Below, piece after piece: positions 43,401 through 52,153 of a stretch of 64,000 nucleotides of DNA. Made by a program: the position numbers and the translations under genes. The stretch's first letter is position 1. Each line of letters begins with the position of its first letter. The stretch is from positions 1 through 64,000 of the forward strand of contig CAUCXT010000010.1 of NCBI GenBank assembly GCA_958446835.1, in the 5' to 3' direction. The DNA comes from an uncultured Eubacterium sp. Lineage in GTDB: Bacteria > Bacillota > Clostridia > Lachnospirales > Lachnospiraceae. Below the pieces are notes generated by a model. It worked only from the letters and a program-made list of their open reading frames with translations. It was not told where the DNA came from and made no database searches.

Positions 43401-44705
43401 CTATTCTTCATTGTCGGCTTCACTGTCTGTTTCAATCTCCGACTGCCAGTTCTTATAGAGGTAATCGCGCACATTTGAAAGGCTCTGCACATCCCCCGTC
43501 CCTTCCGCAAGCTGGTGCATTGTAATCTCAAGCAGCGCATAAAACTCATCGCTGTACATAAGCTTAAGCTTAGGAACGGACTTGTCATAGGACTCATATA
43601 TCCTGTCAAGATTCTCGTCCTCATTGTCTATTCTGCGGCACGAAGGCACACCTGTATTTGCATACAGCTCCTGAGCCTTTGTGTATGTGAGAAACTTCGC
43701 GAAGCTCTCAACAACAGCTATATCATCCGAAAACGGATTGACAACCACCGTGGTTGTGACGGACAGCGGTGCACTCTTTACCTCTTCGCTCATATCCGGA
43801 AAAGCTGCCACCCCGACATTCAGACCGTCCTGAACCTTCGCTCTCTGGTACATCTGCATATCACCGATAGTAAATATGATGGAACCCTTCTCAAAATCAT
43901 TGATACATGAATAATAGTCCACACTATTGATGTCGATGTAGAAATATTCGATGAGCTGCTTGTACAGTTCCGTTGCCTTTGTGAGGTCGGTTGTTATATC
44001 GAATATATCCGTCTTGTCATCCCCGTTTTTTCCGCCTATATCAAGATATGCTCCCAGATATCCATAATTATAAAAAATATCTTTGAGGTCACATGTAAAA
44101 ATAGAACTTATGCTGCTCCCCGCCGGAACCTCAAGATTTTCCGCAAAAAGCTTGATTGCCTCAAAATTGCTCATGTCGGCATCCTGCACATAATCCCTGT
44201 TATAGATAAGAAAACTCGTATCATAGCTTAACGGATATGCGATAAGCTTATTATTGTATGTGCACGCATACAGCGCAGTCTGGCTGTAATTATACACATT
44301 ATATATATCCGTAAGACGGTTTTCTGAGGCAATACCGGCAAGCTTGACCTGCTCCAGCTTATCGTTATCAACCAGATACAAATCCACTTTTCCCGGTTTT
44401 ACCGCTTCTGAGGTAAGTGTGGACATATAATCTGCCTCAGGTATATACTCAATATTGATATGGACATTTTTATTGGCATTCTCATACTGTGTTGCACACA
44501 TACTCAGATAATCCGAATATATCTCATCGCTGTACCATAAATTGATGTCAACCTGCCTGTCCTCCACCGTATTCTCAGCAATCGTCTCCTCCGATGTTGT
44601 CTCATCCTCGACATACTGAATCCTACAGCCGGATATGCCTGTCATAACAAGTGCTCCACACATAATTACACCGATAAATCTTTTTAAAACACAACCTAAT
44701 CTCAT
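43401..44705 (-). CDS. orphan extracellular solute-binding lipoprotein (family 1)
   Basis: 434 aa from the ATG at 44705, although a TTG at 44726 cannot be excluded. A lipoprotein signal ends in GISGCR. The mature protein has the sugar-binding-protein fold: INLWYSDEIYSDYLSMCATQYENAN near the start, KVDLYLVDNDKLEQVKLAG, AYPLSYDTSFLIYNRDY, GDMQMYQRAKVQDGLNVGVAAFP and a final KFLTYTKAQELYANTGVPSCR. No permease or ATPase gene is near. It follows argD by about 20-40 bases with no terminator between, so it may be read with argCJBD. Ligand unknown. Confidence 0.85.
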   Translation of the reverse strand: MRLGCVLKRFIGVIMCGALVMTGISGCRIQYVEDETTSEETIAENTVEDRQVDINLWYSDEIYSDYLSMCATQYENANKNVHINIEYIPEADYMSTLTSEAVKPGKVDLYLVDNDKLEQVKLAGIASENRLTDIYNVYNYSQTALYACTYNNKLIAYPLSYDTSFLIYNRDYVQDADMSNFEAIKLFAENLEVPAGSSISSIFTCDLKDIFYNYGYLGAYLDIGGKNGDDKTDIFDITTDLTKATELYKQLIEYFYIDINSVDYYSCINDFEKGSIIFTIGDMQMYQRAKVQDGLNVGVAAFPDMSEEVKSAPLSVTTTVVVNPFSDDIAVVESFAKFLTYTKAQELYANTGVPSCRRIDNEDENLDRIYESYDKSVPKLKLMYSDEFYALLEITMHQLAEGTGDVQSLSNVRDYLYKNWQSEIETDSEADNEE

Positions 44706-44745
44706 ATATAAAATATAACCTTTCAATTATTACTATGAGGCGGTC

Positions 44746-45942
44746 TTATACACATTTGTCCAGAATATCAATCATCTCATCCACATTCTGCTTAGTAATT
44801 ATAAGCGGCGGTACAAATCTAAGAGTATTAAGTCCCGCACTGATAACTATAAGTCCATGCTCTTTCGCAGCCTTCACAACATTTCCGACAGGAAGCTCGT
44901 CGCTAAACTGCACACCGCACATAAGTCCAAGTCCTCTCACCGCCTTGACACAGCTGTGCCTGCCGGCAAAGTCCTTAAGCTTTTCCATAAGATAAGGTGC
45001 CACCTCATTCACATGTCCTATAATATCATTTTCCGCAAATAAGTCAAATACCTTTGAAGCGGCAGCCGTTGCAAGCGGGTTTCCACCGTAGGTTGTTCCA
45101 TGGTCACCGGGAACTAAAACCTTATCACATTTGCTGTTTGCTACAAAGGCTCCCACAGGTATTCCGCAGCCTAACGCCTTGGCAACCGTCACCACATCAG
45201 GCATAACACCGTACTGCTGATACGCGAACATTGAACCTGTTCTTCCCATACCGCACTGAATCTCATCAAGTATGAGAATCATGTCATTCTCATCACACAG
45301 TTTTCTTAAGCCCTCTAAGAATTCCTTATCGGCAGGGAAAATTCCGCCTTCACCCTGAACAGTCTCACATATTATCGCACATGTCTTTTTGTTAACAAGC
45401 GCCTTAACGCTCTCAAGATTATTGTACTCAGCGAAACGTATTCCCGGGATAAGCGGTCCGAACGCCTCCCTGTAATGCGCATTTCCGGTCACAGACAGTG
45501 CTCCCATGCTTCTTCCGTGGAACGAATGCTCCATGGCAATTATCTCATGGTCCGTACTGTTGTCGCGAAGATATGCGTATTTCTTGGCAAGCTTTAACGC
45601 GCCCTCTATAGCCTCCGTTCCGCTGTTGGTAAAGAATGCTTTGCTAAGACCTGTTGCCTTGACAAGCTTCTGTGCCGCTTCTGCAAGAGGTTCACTGTAG
45701 TAAAGATTGGAAATGTGCACAACCTTGTCAATCTGTGCCTTAAGCGCCTCATTATAATCCTTGTAATTATATCCAAGCGCATATACAGCTATACCCGCCG
45801 CAAAGTCAAGATACTTGTTTCCCTCCACATCATACAGATACACACCTTCACCGTGGTCAAGCACCAAATCTGCCCTGTTGTATGTGTGGATAAGATTCTC
45901 TTCGGCTTTATTTATAATATTATTTGTCTTTGTCTCCATCAT
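44746..45942 (-). CDS. argD: acetylornithine aminotransferase
   Basis: 398 aa class III PLP aminotransferase: FFTNSGTEAIEGALKLA near 103, HSFHGRS near 138, ILDEIQCGMGRTG near 219 and the PLP Lys in TVAKALGCGIPVGAF near 252. It converts N-acetylglutamate semialdehyde to N-acetylornithine. It overlaps argB by about 20 bases. Fourth gene of argCJBD. Confidence 0.96.
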   Translation of the reverse strand: MMETKTNNIINKAEENLIHTYNRADLVLDHGEGVYLYDVEGNKYLDFAAGIAVYALGYNYKDYNEALKAQIDKVVHISNLYYSEPLAEAAQKLVKATGLSKAFFTNSGTEAIEGALKLAKKYAYLRDNSTDHEIIAMEHSFHGRSMGALSVTGNAHYREAFGPLIPGIRFAEYNNLESVKALVNKKTCAIICETVQGEGGIFPADKEFLEGLRKLCDENDMILILDEIQCGMGRTGSMFAYQQYGVMPDVVTVAKALGCGIPVGAFVANSKCDKVLVPGDHGTTYGGNPLATAAASKVFDLFAENDIIGHVNEVAPYLMEKLKDFAGRHSCVKAVRGLGLMCGVQFSDELPVGNVVKAAKEHGLIVISAGLNTLRFVPPLIITKQNVDEMIDILDKCV

Positions 45943-46825
45943 AAAACCTCTCTGCGTTTCTGTCTATTATTGCCGTTCCAACACCCTTATCCGTGAAAAT
46001 TTCAAGAAGTAGGCAGTGTGGAATACGTCCATCCATGATATGTACCCTTGATACACCGTTCTCAATCGCATCAATGCAATTATTAAGCTTAGGAAGCATA
46101 CCTCCGCCGATATTGCCATTCCCTATAAGCTCTTCTGCCTCTGTAAGACTAAGCTCGGAAATAAGTGACTCGGGGTCATCTGCAATCCTTCTCACACCTT
46201 CTATATCGGTGAGGAAAGCTAACTTCTCAGCCTTTACCGCCTTAGCTATGGCACACGCTGCATCATCAGCATTGATATTGTAGGTATTGTAGTCATCATC
46301 AATTCCTATAGGACATATAATCGGGATAAAATCATTTTCAAGGAGCGTATTTATAAGCGAAGGGTCAACCTTAGTGACCTCACCTACAAAGCCGATATCC
46401 TGTCCGCCCGACAACTTCTTGGTCACATGGATTGTAGCTCCGTCCTTTCCGCTTATTCCCGCAGCCTTCACGCCAAGCTGCTCGACAAGGTTGACAAGAC
46501 TCTTATTGACCCTGTTTAACACCATCTCGGCAATCTCCATCGTAGGTTCATCCGTAACCCTGAGCCCATTCACAAATCTAGGCTCCATGCCGGATTTAGC
46601 AACCCAGCGGCTTATCTCCTTACCTCCGCCATGTACGATAATCGGCTTGAAGCCAACAAGCTTTAAAAGAACCACATCCTCAATGACCTTCTTTTTAAGC
46701 TCCTCATCGACCATCGCGCTTCCACCGTATTTTACCACAATAACCTTGCGGTTGAATTTCTGAATATAGGGCAATGCCTCTATGAGGACATTAGCCTTTG
46801 CCATCTCATTGTCATAATTGCGCAT
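45920..46825 (-). CDS. argB: acetylglutamate kinase
   Basis: 301 aa from the ATG at 46825 (GGGAG 7 bases upstream; TTG at 46831 less likely). Landmarks: VIVVKYGGSAM, PIIVHGGGKEIS, FVNGLRVTDEPTMEIAEMVL, NADDAACAIA and TDIEGV. The presence of the N-terminal helix (NVLIEALPYIQKF) is typical of arginine-sensitive hexameric kinases, so feedback by arginine is expected. Confidence 0.97.
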   Translation of the reverse strand: MRNYDNEMAKANVLIEALPYIQKFNRKVIVVKYGGSAMVDEELKKKVIEDVVLLKLVGFKPIIVHGGGKEISRWVAKSGMEPRFVNGLRVTDEPTMEIAEMVLNRVNKSLVNLVEQLGVKAAGISGKDGATIHVTKKLSGGQDIGFVGEVTKVDPSLINTLLENDFIPIICPIGIDDDYNTYNINADDAACAIAKAVKAEKLAFLTDIEGVRRIADDPESLISELSLTEAEELIGNGNIGGGMLPKLNNCIDAIENGVSRVHIMDGRIPHCLLLEIFTDKGVGTAIIDRNAERFYDGDKDK

Positions 46826-46871
46826 TTTCAATCTCCCAATTCAATTTTTTATGAATAGCTTCGTCAACTGT

Positions 46872-48098
46872 TTAACTTCTGTAATCAGCATTTATTGACA
46901 CATATTCATGTGTGAGGTCGCAGCCGTAAGCCGTTGCCGACTCAGTTCCCTGTTTTACATCGGCGATTGCAATTACATGCTCCTTTGAAAGAATCTCTGT
47001 TGCCTTCTCCTCGCTGTAATCCGTTGCCTTACCGTTCTCAACAATTTTTAGCTCTCCTGCCTCACTCTTAAACCATATATCAACCTTCTCCGGGTCAAAA
47101 TCAACACCCGAATAGCCCATTGCGCAGAGTATTCTTCCCCAGTTCGCGTCATGTCCATAGATTGCAGCCTTGGTAAGATTTGAGGTGATGACAGACTTTG
47201 CAAGCACCTTCGCGTCCGCCTTGGTCTTTACATTCTTCATCTGTACCTCGAAAAGACAGGTAGCTCCCTCTCCGTCACCGGCTATCTTCTTGGAAAGCTC
47301 ACATAGGATGTAGAAAAGTGCGTCATAAAACTCTTTATATCCTGTGCTGTTCTCATTCTCGATTTTCTTATTACCCGCCATTCCGTTTGCAATGAGGAGA
47401 ACCGAATCGTTGGTCGATGTATCTCCGTCAACCGAAATCATATTGAAGGTATCATCAACTATTGAGCGCACCATCGTCTGTAAAAGCTTCTCATCGACAG
47501 CCACATCCGAAGTGATAAAGCAGAGCATTGTCGCCATATTCGGATGTATCATTCCCGAGCCCTTACACATTCCGCCTATATGTACAGGAACGCCGTCCAC
47601 CTCAAACTCAACGGCAACCTGCTTTGACTTAGTGTCCGTTGTCATAATGGCCTCCGCGGCAAGTGTCGCATCTGCCGCTGTTGCCCCAAGCTGTCCCGGA
47701 AGCTGTTTTATTCCCTTCCCTATAATGTCCATAGGAAGCTGCTTTCCGATAACACCTGTGCTTGCTACAAGCACAGCGTCCTCACTGATTCCAAGCTCCG
47801 CCGCTGTCTGCGCAGCCATCTGACGGCACTTCTCATAGCCCTCATCACCTGTGCAGGCATTTGCGATACCGCTGTTCACCACGATTGCCTGTGCACTCTC
47901 AGACTCAAACACAACCTTCTTGTCCCACTTGACCGGAGCCGCACACACTCTGTTGGTGGTGAAGGTTCCCGCCTTGACACAAGGTGCCTCTGAAAAGACA
48001 AGTGCCATATCCTTCTTGACATTATTCTTAATTCCCGCATTAAGGCCTGTCGCCTTAAAACCCTTCGCAGCACACACGCCGCCATCAATACACTTCAT
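46872..48098 (-). CDS. argJ: glutamate N-acetyltransferase/ornithine acetyltransferase
   Basis: 408 aa. ArgJ recycles the acetyl group from N-acetylornithine to glutamate. The autocleavage site KGSGMIHPNMATML is near residue 180, with Thr in that motif as the expected nucleophile position; TTNRVCAAPVKW near the N-terminus and GHDANWGRILCAMGYSG near 310 are also typical. ATG at 48098 with AGGAGG upstream. No argA is needed when ArgJ is bifunctional. Confidence 0.96.
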   Translation of the reverse strand: MKCIDGGVCAAKGFKATGLNAGIKNNVKKDMALVFSEAPCVKAGTFTTNRVCAAPVKWDKKVVFESESAQAIVVNSGIANACTGDEGYEKCRQMAAQTAAELGISEDAVLVASTGVIGKQLPMDIIGKGIKQLPGQLGATAADATLAAEAIMTTDTKSKQVAVEFEVDGVPVHIGGMCKGSGMIHPNMATMLCFITSDVAVDEKLLQTMVRSIVDDTFNMISVDGDTSTNDSVLLIANGMAGNKKIENENSTGYKEFYDALFYILCELSKKIAGDGEGATCLFEVQMKNVKTKADAKVLAKSVITSNLTKAAIYGHDANWGRILCAMGYSGVDFDPEKVDIWFKSEAGELKIVENGKATDYSEEKATEILSKEHVIAIADVKQGTESATAYGCDLTHEYVSINADYRS

Positions 48099-48143
48099 AT
48101 ACTTGTCCTCCTGATTCTATATCATAATTGTATAATACCTTAT

Positions 48144-49184
48144 CTATGGAAACATAGGTGCTCCCATAAGCCCTTCCTTCTCCTCAAATCCGAACATTAT
48201 GTTCATGTTCTGTACCGCCTGTCCTGCGGCGCCCTTAACAAGATTATCTATGGCTCCCATCATAATCACGCGACCTGTACGCGGTTCAATCTTATAGTTA
48301 ATATCCACAAAGTTGCTTCCCTCAACCCAGCGTGTCTCCGGACATACATCCTTGTCAAGCAGCCTTATAAAATATTCACCGGCATAGTGCTTCTCATAGG
48401 CGGCGCGTATCATCTCGTCTGTCACACCGTCATTCAAATCAGCGTATGCAGTCACAAGTATTCCTCTGTTCATCGGAACAAGATGTGGTGTAAAAATAAG
48501 CTTAACATCCTCACCTGCCGCATAAGAAAGCTGCTCTTCAATCTCCGGTGTATGTCTGTGTGTCCCGACGCCGTAAGCCTTAATGCTCTCATTAACCTCA
48601 CAGTACAGATTGGCTACCTTGGCGCCTCTGCCTGCGCCTGAGGTTCCGGACTTGGCATCAATTATAATTGACTGAGGTTTTATAAGCCCTTCCTTGACAA
48701 GCGGATATATTGTGAGAATTGAACAGGTTGTATAGCAGCCCGGATTTGCAAGAATCCTTGTATTCTTTATCTTGTCACGGTTCAGCTCACACAGTCCGTA
48801 CACAGCCTCATCTATATACTGCGGTGCCGCATGCTCAAGCTTATACCATTCCTCATACACCTTGACATCTTTCAGTCTGAAATCGGCACTTAAATCTATT
48901 ATCTTTACCTTGGACAAAATATCGTCATTCACAAGGGAGGCGCACAGTCCCTGAGGTGTGGCCGTGAATATCACATCAACCTGTGAAGCTAACTCCTCCA
49001 TATTGTCATCCCGGCATACATCATCGACAAGCTTAAACATATTCTGATAGACCTGTGAATACTTCTTATCTATATAGCTTCTTGAGCCATACCATACAAT
49101 CTGGACATCCTTGTGTCCAAGTAACAGCCTTACGAGTTCATTTCCCGCATAACCTGTAGAACCGATAATACCAACCTTCACCAT
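48144..49184 (-). CDS. argC: N-acetyl-gamma-glutamyl-phosphate reductase
   Basis: 346 aa from the ATG at 49184 (CAGGAG upstream; the ATG at 49193 overlaps that site). NADP site VGIIGSTGYAGNELVRLL, catalytic Cys in ANPGCYTTCSIL near 147, SGTSGAGRGAK near 180 and HRHTPEIEEQL near 208. It is first in argCJBD. Divergent from argG, with a shared control region. Confidence 0.97.
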   Translation of the reverse strand: MVKVGIIGSTGYAGNELVRLLLGHKDVQIVWYGSRSYIDKKYSQVYQNMFKLVDDVCRDDNMEELASQVDVIFTATPQGLCASLVNDDILSKVKIIDLSADFRLKDVKVYEEWYKLEHAAPQYIDEAVYGLCELNRDKIKNTRILANPGCYTTCSILTIYPLVKEGLIKPQSIIIDAKSGTSGAGRGAKVANLYCEVNESIKAYGVGTHRHTPEIEEQLSYAAGEDVKLIFTPHLVPMNRGILVTAYADLNDGVTDEMIRAAYEKHYAGEYFIRLLDKDVCPETRWVEGSNFVDINYKIEPRTGRVIMMGAIDNLVKGAAGQAVQNMNIMFGFEEKEGLMGAPMFP

Positions 49185-49550
49185 AGCGCACATCTCCTGT
49201 TTAATCTTATGCAGAGATAAATTCTCTGTTTATTCCTATCTTATTATTCATGCTTTCAAAAGTCCATACCCAATTTATATATATCCGTATCCAAAAGCTA
49301 TCTTTTCTGAATTTTTCAAAGTAGCTTTTCAAAATATATTCCCGCATATATATTTTTCCTACTTCTTCCAGCTTGATTTTTTATAAATATACATCATTTA
49401 TGAATATTATGCAACAAAAAATTGAAAAAAACTGGATAAACTCTTGCATATAATGTATTTTTGATGTATATTTATTTCAGTGTTTGCAATAAGGCGTATA
49501 CAGACGCACAGGACGCATACATAAGTAATCCAATCAGGAGGAATATTAAT
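49185..49550. promoter_or_regulatory. divergent argC-argG control region
   Basis: ATAAATATACATCA (49383-49396) and TGATGTATATTTAT (49462-49475) are a perfect 14-bp inverted pair, 65 bases apart. A consensus -10 TATAAT for argG is at 49449-49454 with no clear -35. TATGAATATTATGCA (about 49399-49413) and CATGAATAATAA on the minus strand (about 49251-49240) resemble ARG boxes but are each one base off or half-sites. ArgR control is likely by family and position only. A small hairpin CAGAGA/TCTCTG (49212-49228) lies near argC. Confidence 0.5.
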
Positions 49551-50762
49551 ATGAAAGACAAAGTTATTCTCGCGTATTCCGGCGGTCTTGATACCACCGC
49601 AATCATCCCTTGGCTTAAGGAAAACTATAATTATGATGTAGTATGCTGCTGCATCGATGTTGGTCAGGAAAGTGAGCTTGACGGACTTGAGGAAAGAGCT
49701 AAGCTCTCCGGCGCTGAGAAATTATACATTCTTGATGTCGTTGACGAATTCGTAGATGACTATATTTTACCTACGGTTATGGCTGATGCCGTATATGAGC
49801 ACAAGTACCTTCTCGGTACATCATTTGCGCGTCCGCTCATCGCTAAGAAGCTTGTTGAGATTGCCCGCAAAGAGAATGCTGTCGCAATCTGCCACGGAGC
49901 AACAGGTAAGGGTAATGATCAGGTTCGTTTTGAGCTTTCAATCAAGGCTTTAGCACCTGATATCAAGATTATCGCTCCTTGGAGATGCAACGAGACATGG
50001 AAGATGCAGTCACGTCAGGATGAGATTGATTACTGCAAGGCTCATGGAATAGACCTTCCATTCTCAGCAGACAACAGCTACAGCCGTGACCGCAATATCT
50101 GGCATATCAGCCATGAAGGTCTTGAGCTTGAGGATCCTGCCAACGAGCCTAACTATGACCACCTTCTTGTGCTTGGAGTATCACCTGAGAAGGCTCCTGA
50201 TGAGGCTGAGTATGTATCCCTCACATTCGAGAAGGGCCGCCCTGTTGCAATTAACGGAGAGAAGATGAAAGCTTCCGATATTTTAAGAAAGTTAAACAAG
50301 CTTGGCGGAAAGCACGGTATCGGAATCGTTGATATTGTTGAGAACCGTGTTGTCGGCATGAAGAGCCGTGGCGTATATGAGACTCCTGGTGGAACAATCC
50401 TCATGGCAGCTCATGAGCAGCTTGAGGAGCTCATCCTTGACCGTGACAGCCTTTCCTTTAAGAAGGGAATCTCTGAGAAGTTCGCCAACATCGTATACGA
50501 AGGCAAGTGGTTCACACCTCTCCGTGAGGCATGCCAGGCATTCGTAGAGTCTCTTGACGAGAAGGTTACAGGTGAGGTCAAGATGAAGCTTTACAAGGGC
50601 AACATCATCAAGGCAGGCACAACAAGCCCTAACTCACTCTACAGTGAGACACTTGCAAGCTTCACAACAGGTGAGCTCTATGACCACCATGACGCTGAGG
50701 GCTTTATCAATCTCTTCGGTCTTTCAATGAAAGTTCGTGCCATGTTAGAGGAGAAGAAGTAA
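49551..50762 (+). CDS. argG: argininosuccinate synthase
   Basis: 403 aa from the ATG at 49551, with AGGAGG upstream. ATP P-loop VILAYSGGLDTTAIIPWL, then GATGKGNDQVRFE near 118 and SADNSYSRDRNIWHISHEG near 175. It joins citrulline and aspartate. Its stop overlaps the next start (TAATG), so the glycosylation genes that follow are in the same unit. Codon use is rich in preferred codons, which suggests high expression. Confidence 0.97.
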   Translation: MKDKVILAYSGGLDTTAIIPWLKENYNYDVVCCCIDVGQESELDGLEERAKLSGAEKLYILDVVDEFVDDYILPTVMADAVYEHKYLLGTSFARPLIAKKLVEIARKENAVAICHGATGKGNDQVRFELSIKALAPDIKIIAPWRCNETWKMQSRQDEIDYCKAHGIDLPFSADNSYSRDRNIWHISHEGLELEDPANEPNYDHLLVLGVSPEKAPDEAEYVSLTFEKGRPVAINGEKMKASDILRKLNKLGGKHGIGIVDIVENRVVGMKSRGVYETPGGTILMAAHEQLEELILDRDSLSFKKGISEKFANIVYEGKWFTPLREACQAFVESLDEKVTGEVKMKLYKGNIIKAGTTSPNSLYSETLASFTTGELYDHHDAEGFINLFGLSMKVRAMLEEKK

Positions 50763-51733
50763 TGAAAACTATCGATATTGTTGTACCATGCTATAACGAA
50801 CAGGAGGTTATCGCAGCCTACTACGAGGAGACCTCCAAGCATGTGGCAGCTATCAATAATTACTCTTTCAGATACATTTTTGTAAATGATGGGAGCAGGG
50901 ACAACACCCTGCTCCTGCTAAAGGGACTTGCCGCAGACCATGACGATGTACGGTACGTCTCTTTTTCGCGTAATTTTGGTAAGGAAGCTGCCATGTTTGC
51001 GGGATTAAAAAATACAACCGCGGACTATGTCATCGTGATGGACGCAGACCTTCAGCACCCTCCTGCACTTTTCCCGAAGCTTATCGAAGGAATTGAGGAA
51101 GGACACGACTGTTGTGCTGCCTACAGGACAACCCGCACAGGTGAGAAGAAAATAAGAAGCTTTTTCTCACAGTCATTCTATAAGCTTAACAACAAGCTGA
51201 CCAATACAAAGATGCCTTACGGTGCCGTGGACTACCGCATTATGTCAAGACAGATGGTCAACAGTCTTGTAGCGCTTCCTGAAAAAGAACGCTTTTCAAA
51301 AGGCTTATTCTGTTGGGTAGGTTTCGACACTAAATGGATTCCTTACGAGAATGTTGAGCGTACACTCGGAACAACCAAATGGAAGTTCTCCGGTCTTGTT
51401 AAATATGCGATGGACGCAATCATCTCATTCTCCGTTGCCCCTCTTCGCATGCTCTCCGTCATCGGTGCGACAATCAGTTCACTCGCACTTTTATACGGAT
51501 TTTATCTTCTTATAAAGACACTTGCATTCGGAAAGGACTTACCGGGCTATGCCTCCACCATCATAATACTGCTCTTCCTTGGCGGTATCATAGAGTTAAG
51601 TATAGGTATCATAGGTGAATATCTGGCAAGAATCTTTACAGAGGTAAAACAGCGTCCTATCTATATAGAAAAGGAAAGCAACATCAATAAAGATAAGGAA
51701 AAAGACATTAGTAATGAAAAATCTGATAAATAA
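50762..51733 (+). CDS. GtrB/CsbB-like membrane glycosyltransferase family 2
   Basis: 323 aa. A GT2 domain (IDIVVPCYNEQEVI, FVNDGSRDNT, VMDADLQHPP with the DxD motif near 96, AVDYRIMSRQMV) is followed by two membrane helices (about 230-253 and 265-287). This DPM1-with-2TM design is that of GtrB, CsbB and YkcC, which load a sugar onto undecaprenyl phosphate. The C-terminal tail is Lys/Asn-rich. It overlaps argG by one base and gtrA by 20 bases. Confidence 0.9.
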   Translation: MKTIDIVVPCYNEQEVIAAYYEETSKHVAAINNYSFRYIFVNDGSRDNTLLLLKGLAADHDDVRYVSFSRNFGKEAAMFAGLKNTTADYVIVMDADLQHPPALFPKLIEGIEEGHDCCAAYRTTRTGEKKIRSFFSQSFYKLNNKLTNTKMPYGAVDYRIMSRQMVNSLVALPEKERFSKGLFCWVGFDTKWIPYENVERTLGTTKWKFSGLVKYAMDAIISFSVAPLRMLSVIGATISSLALLYGFYLLIKTLAFGKDLPGYASTIIILLFLGGIIELSIGIIGEYLARIFTEVKQRPIYIEKESNINKDKEKDISNEKSDK

Positions 51734-52139
51734 GCTTATAGAGAAATTTTTTACCCGTGAAGTTATTAGTTACCTTATTTTCGGCGTGTTGACAACCGTT
51801 GTAAATTTTGTATTCTACTGGCTGTTTACCGAGGCTTTTGGCGTATACTATATAGCCTCTAACGTAATTGCATGGGTTTTTGCGGTAGTTTTTGCATATA
51901 TAACCAACAAATTATTTGTATTCGAGAGCAAAAGCTGGGAGCCTGCCCTCGTTTTCAAGGAAGTCGTTTCTTTCGGAGCAGCCAGAATCATCTCCCTGCT
52001 TTTTGAGACAGGATTTCTAGCGCTCACCGTAGAAATAATAGGAGTTCCTGAGCTTATAGCTAAGGTAATTGCAGCGGTTTTCGTAGTAATCATAAACTAT
52101 GTTGCAAGCAAATTATTTATATTTAAGAAGAAAAAATAG
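51714..52139 (+). CDS. gtrA: GtrA-family flippase-like protein
   Basis: 141 aa with four membrane helices (about 18-40, 46-66, 78-98, 105-135). The family features VISYLIFGVLTTVVNFVFYW and NVIAWVFAVVFAYITNKLFVF are present. GtrA proteins are thought to flip polyprenyl-phosphate sugars. It sits between the GT2 gene and the YfhO-like gene, giving a complete load-flip-transfer set. Confidence 0.92.
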   Translation: MKNLINKLIEKFFTREVISYLIFGVLTTVVNFVFYWLFTEAFGVYYIASNVIAWVFAVVFAYITNKLFVFESKSWEPALVFKEVVSFGAARIISLLFETGFLALTVEIIGVPELIAKVIAAVFVVIINYVASKLFIFKKKK

Positions 52140-52153
52140 GGGTTATTTTTGAC

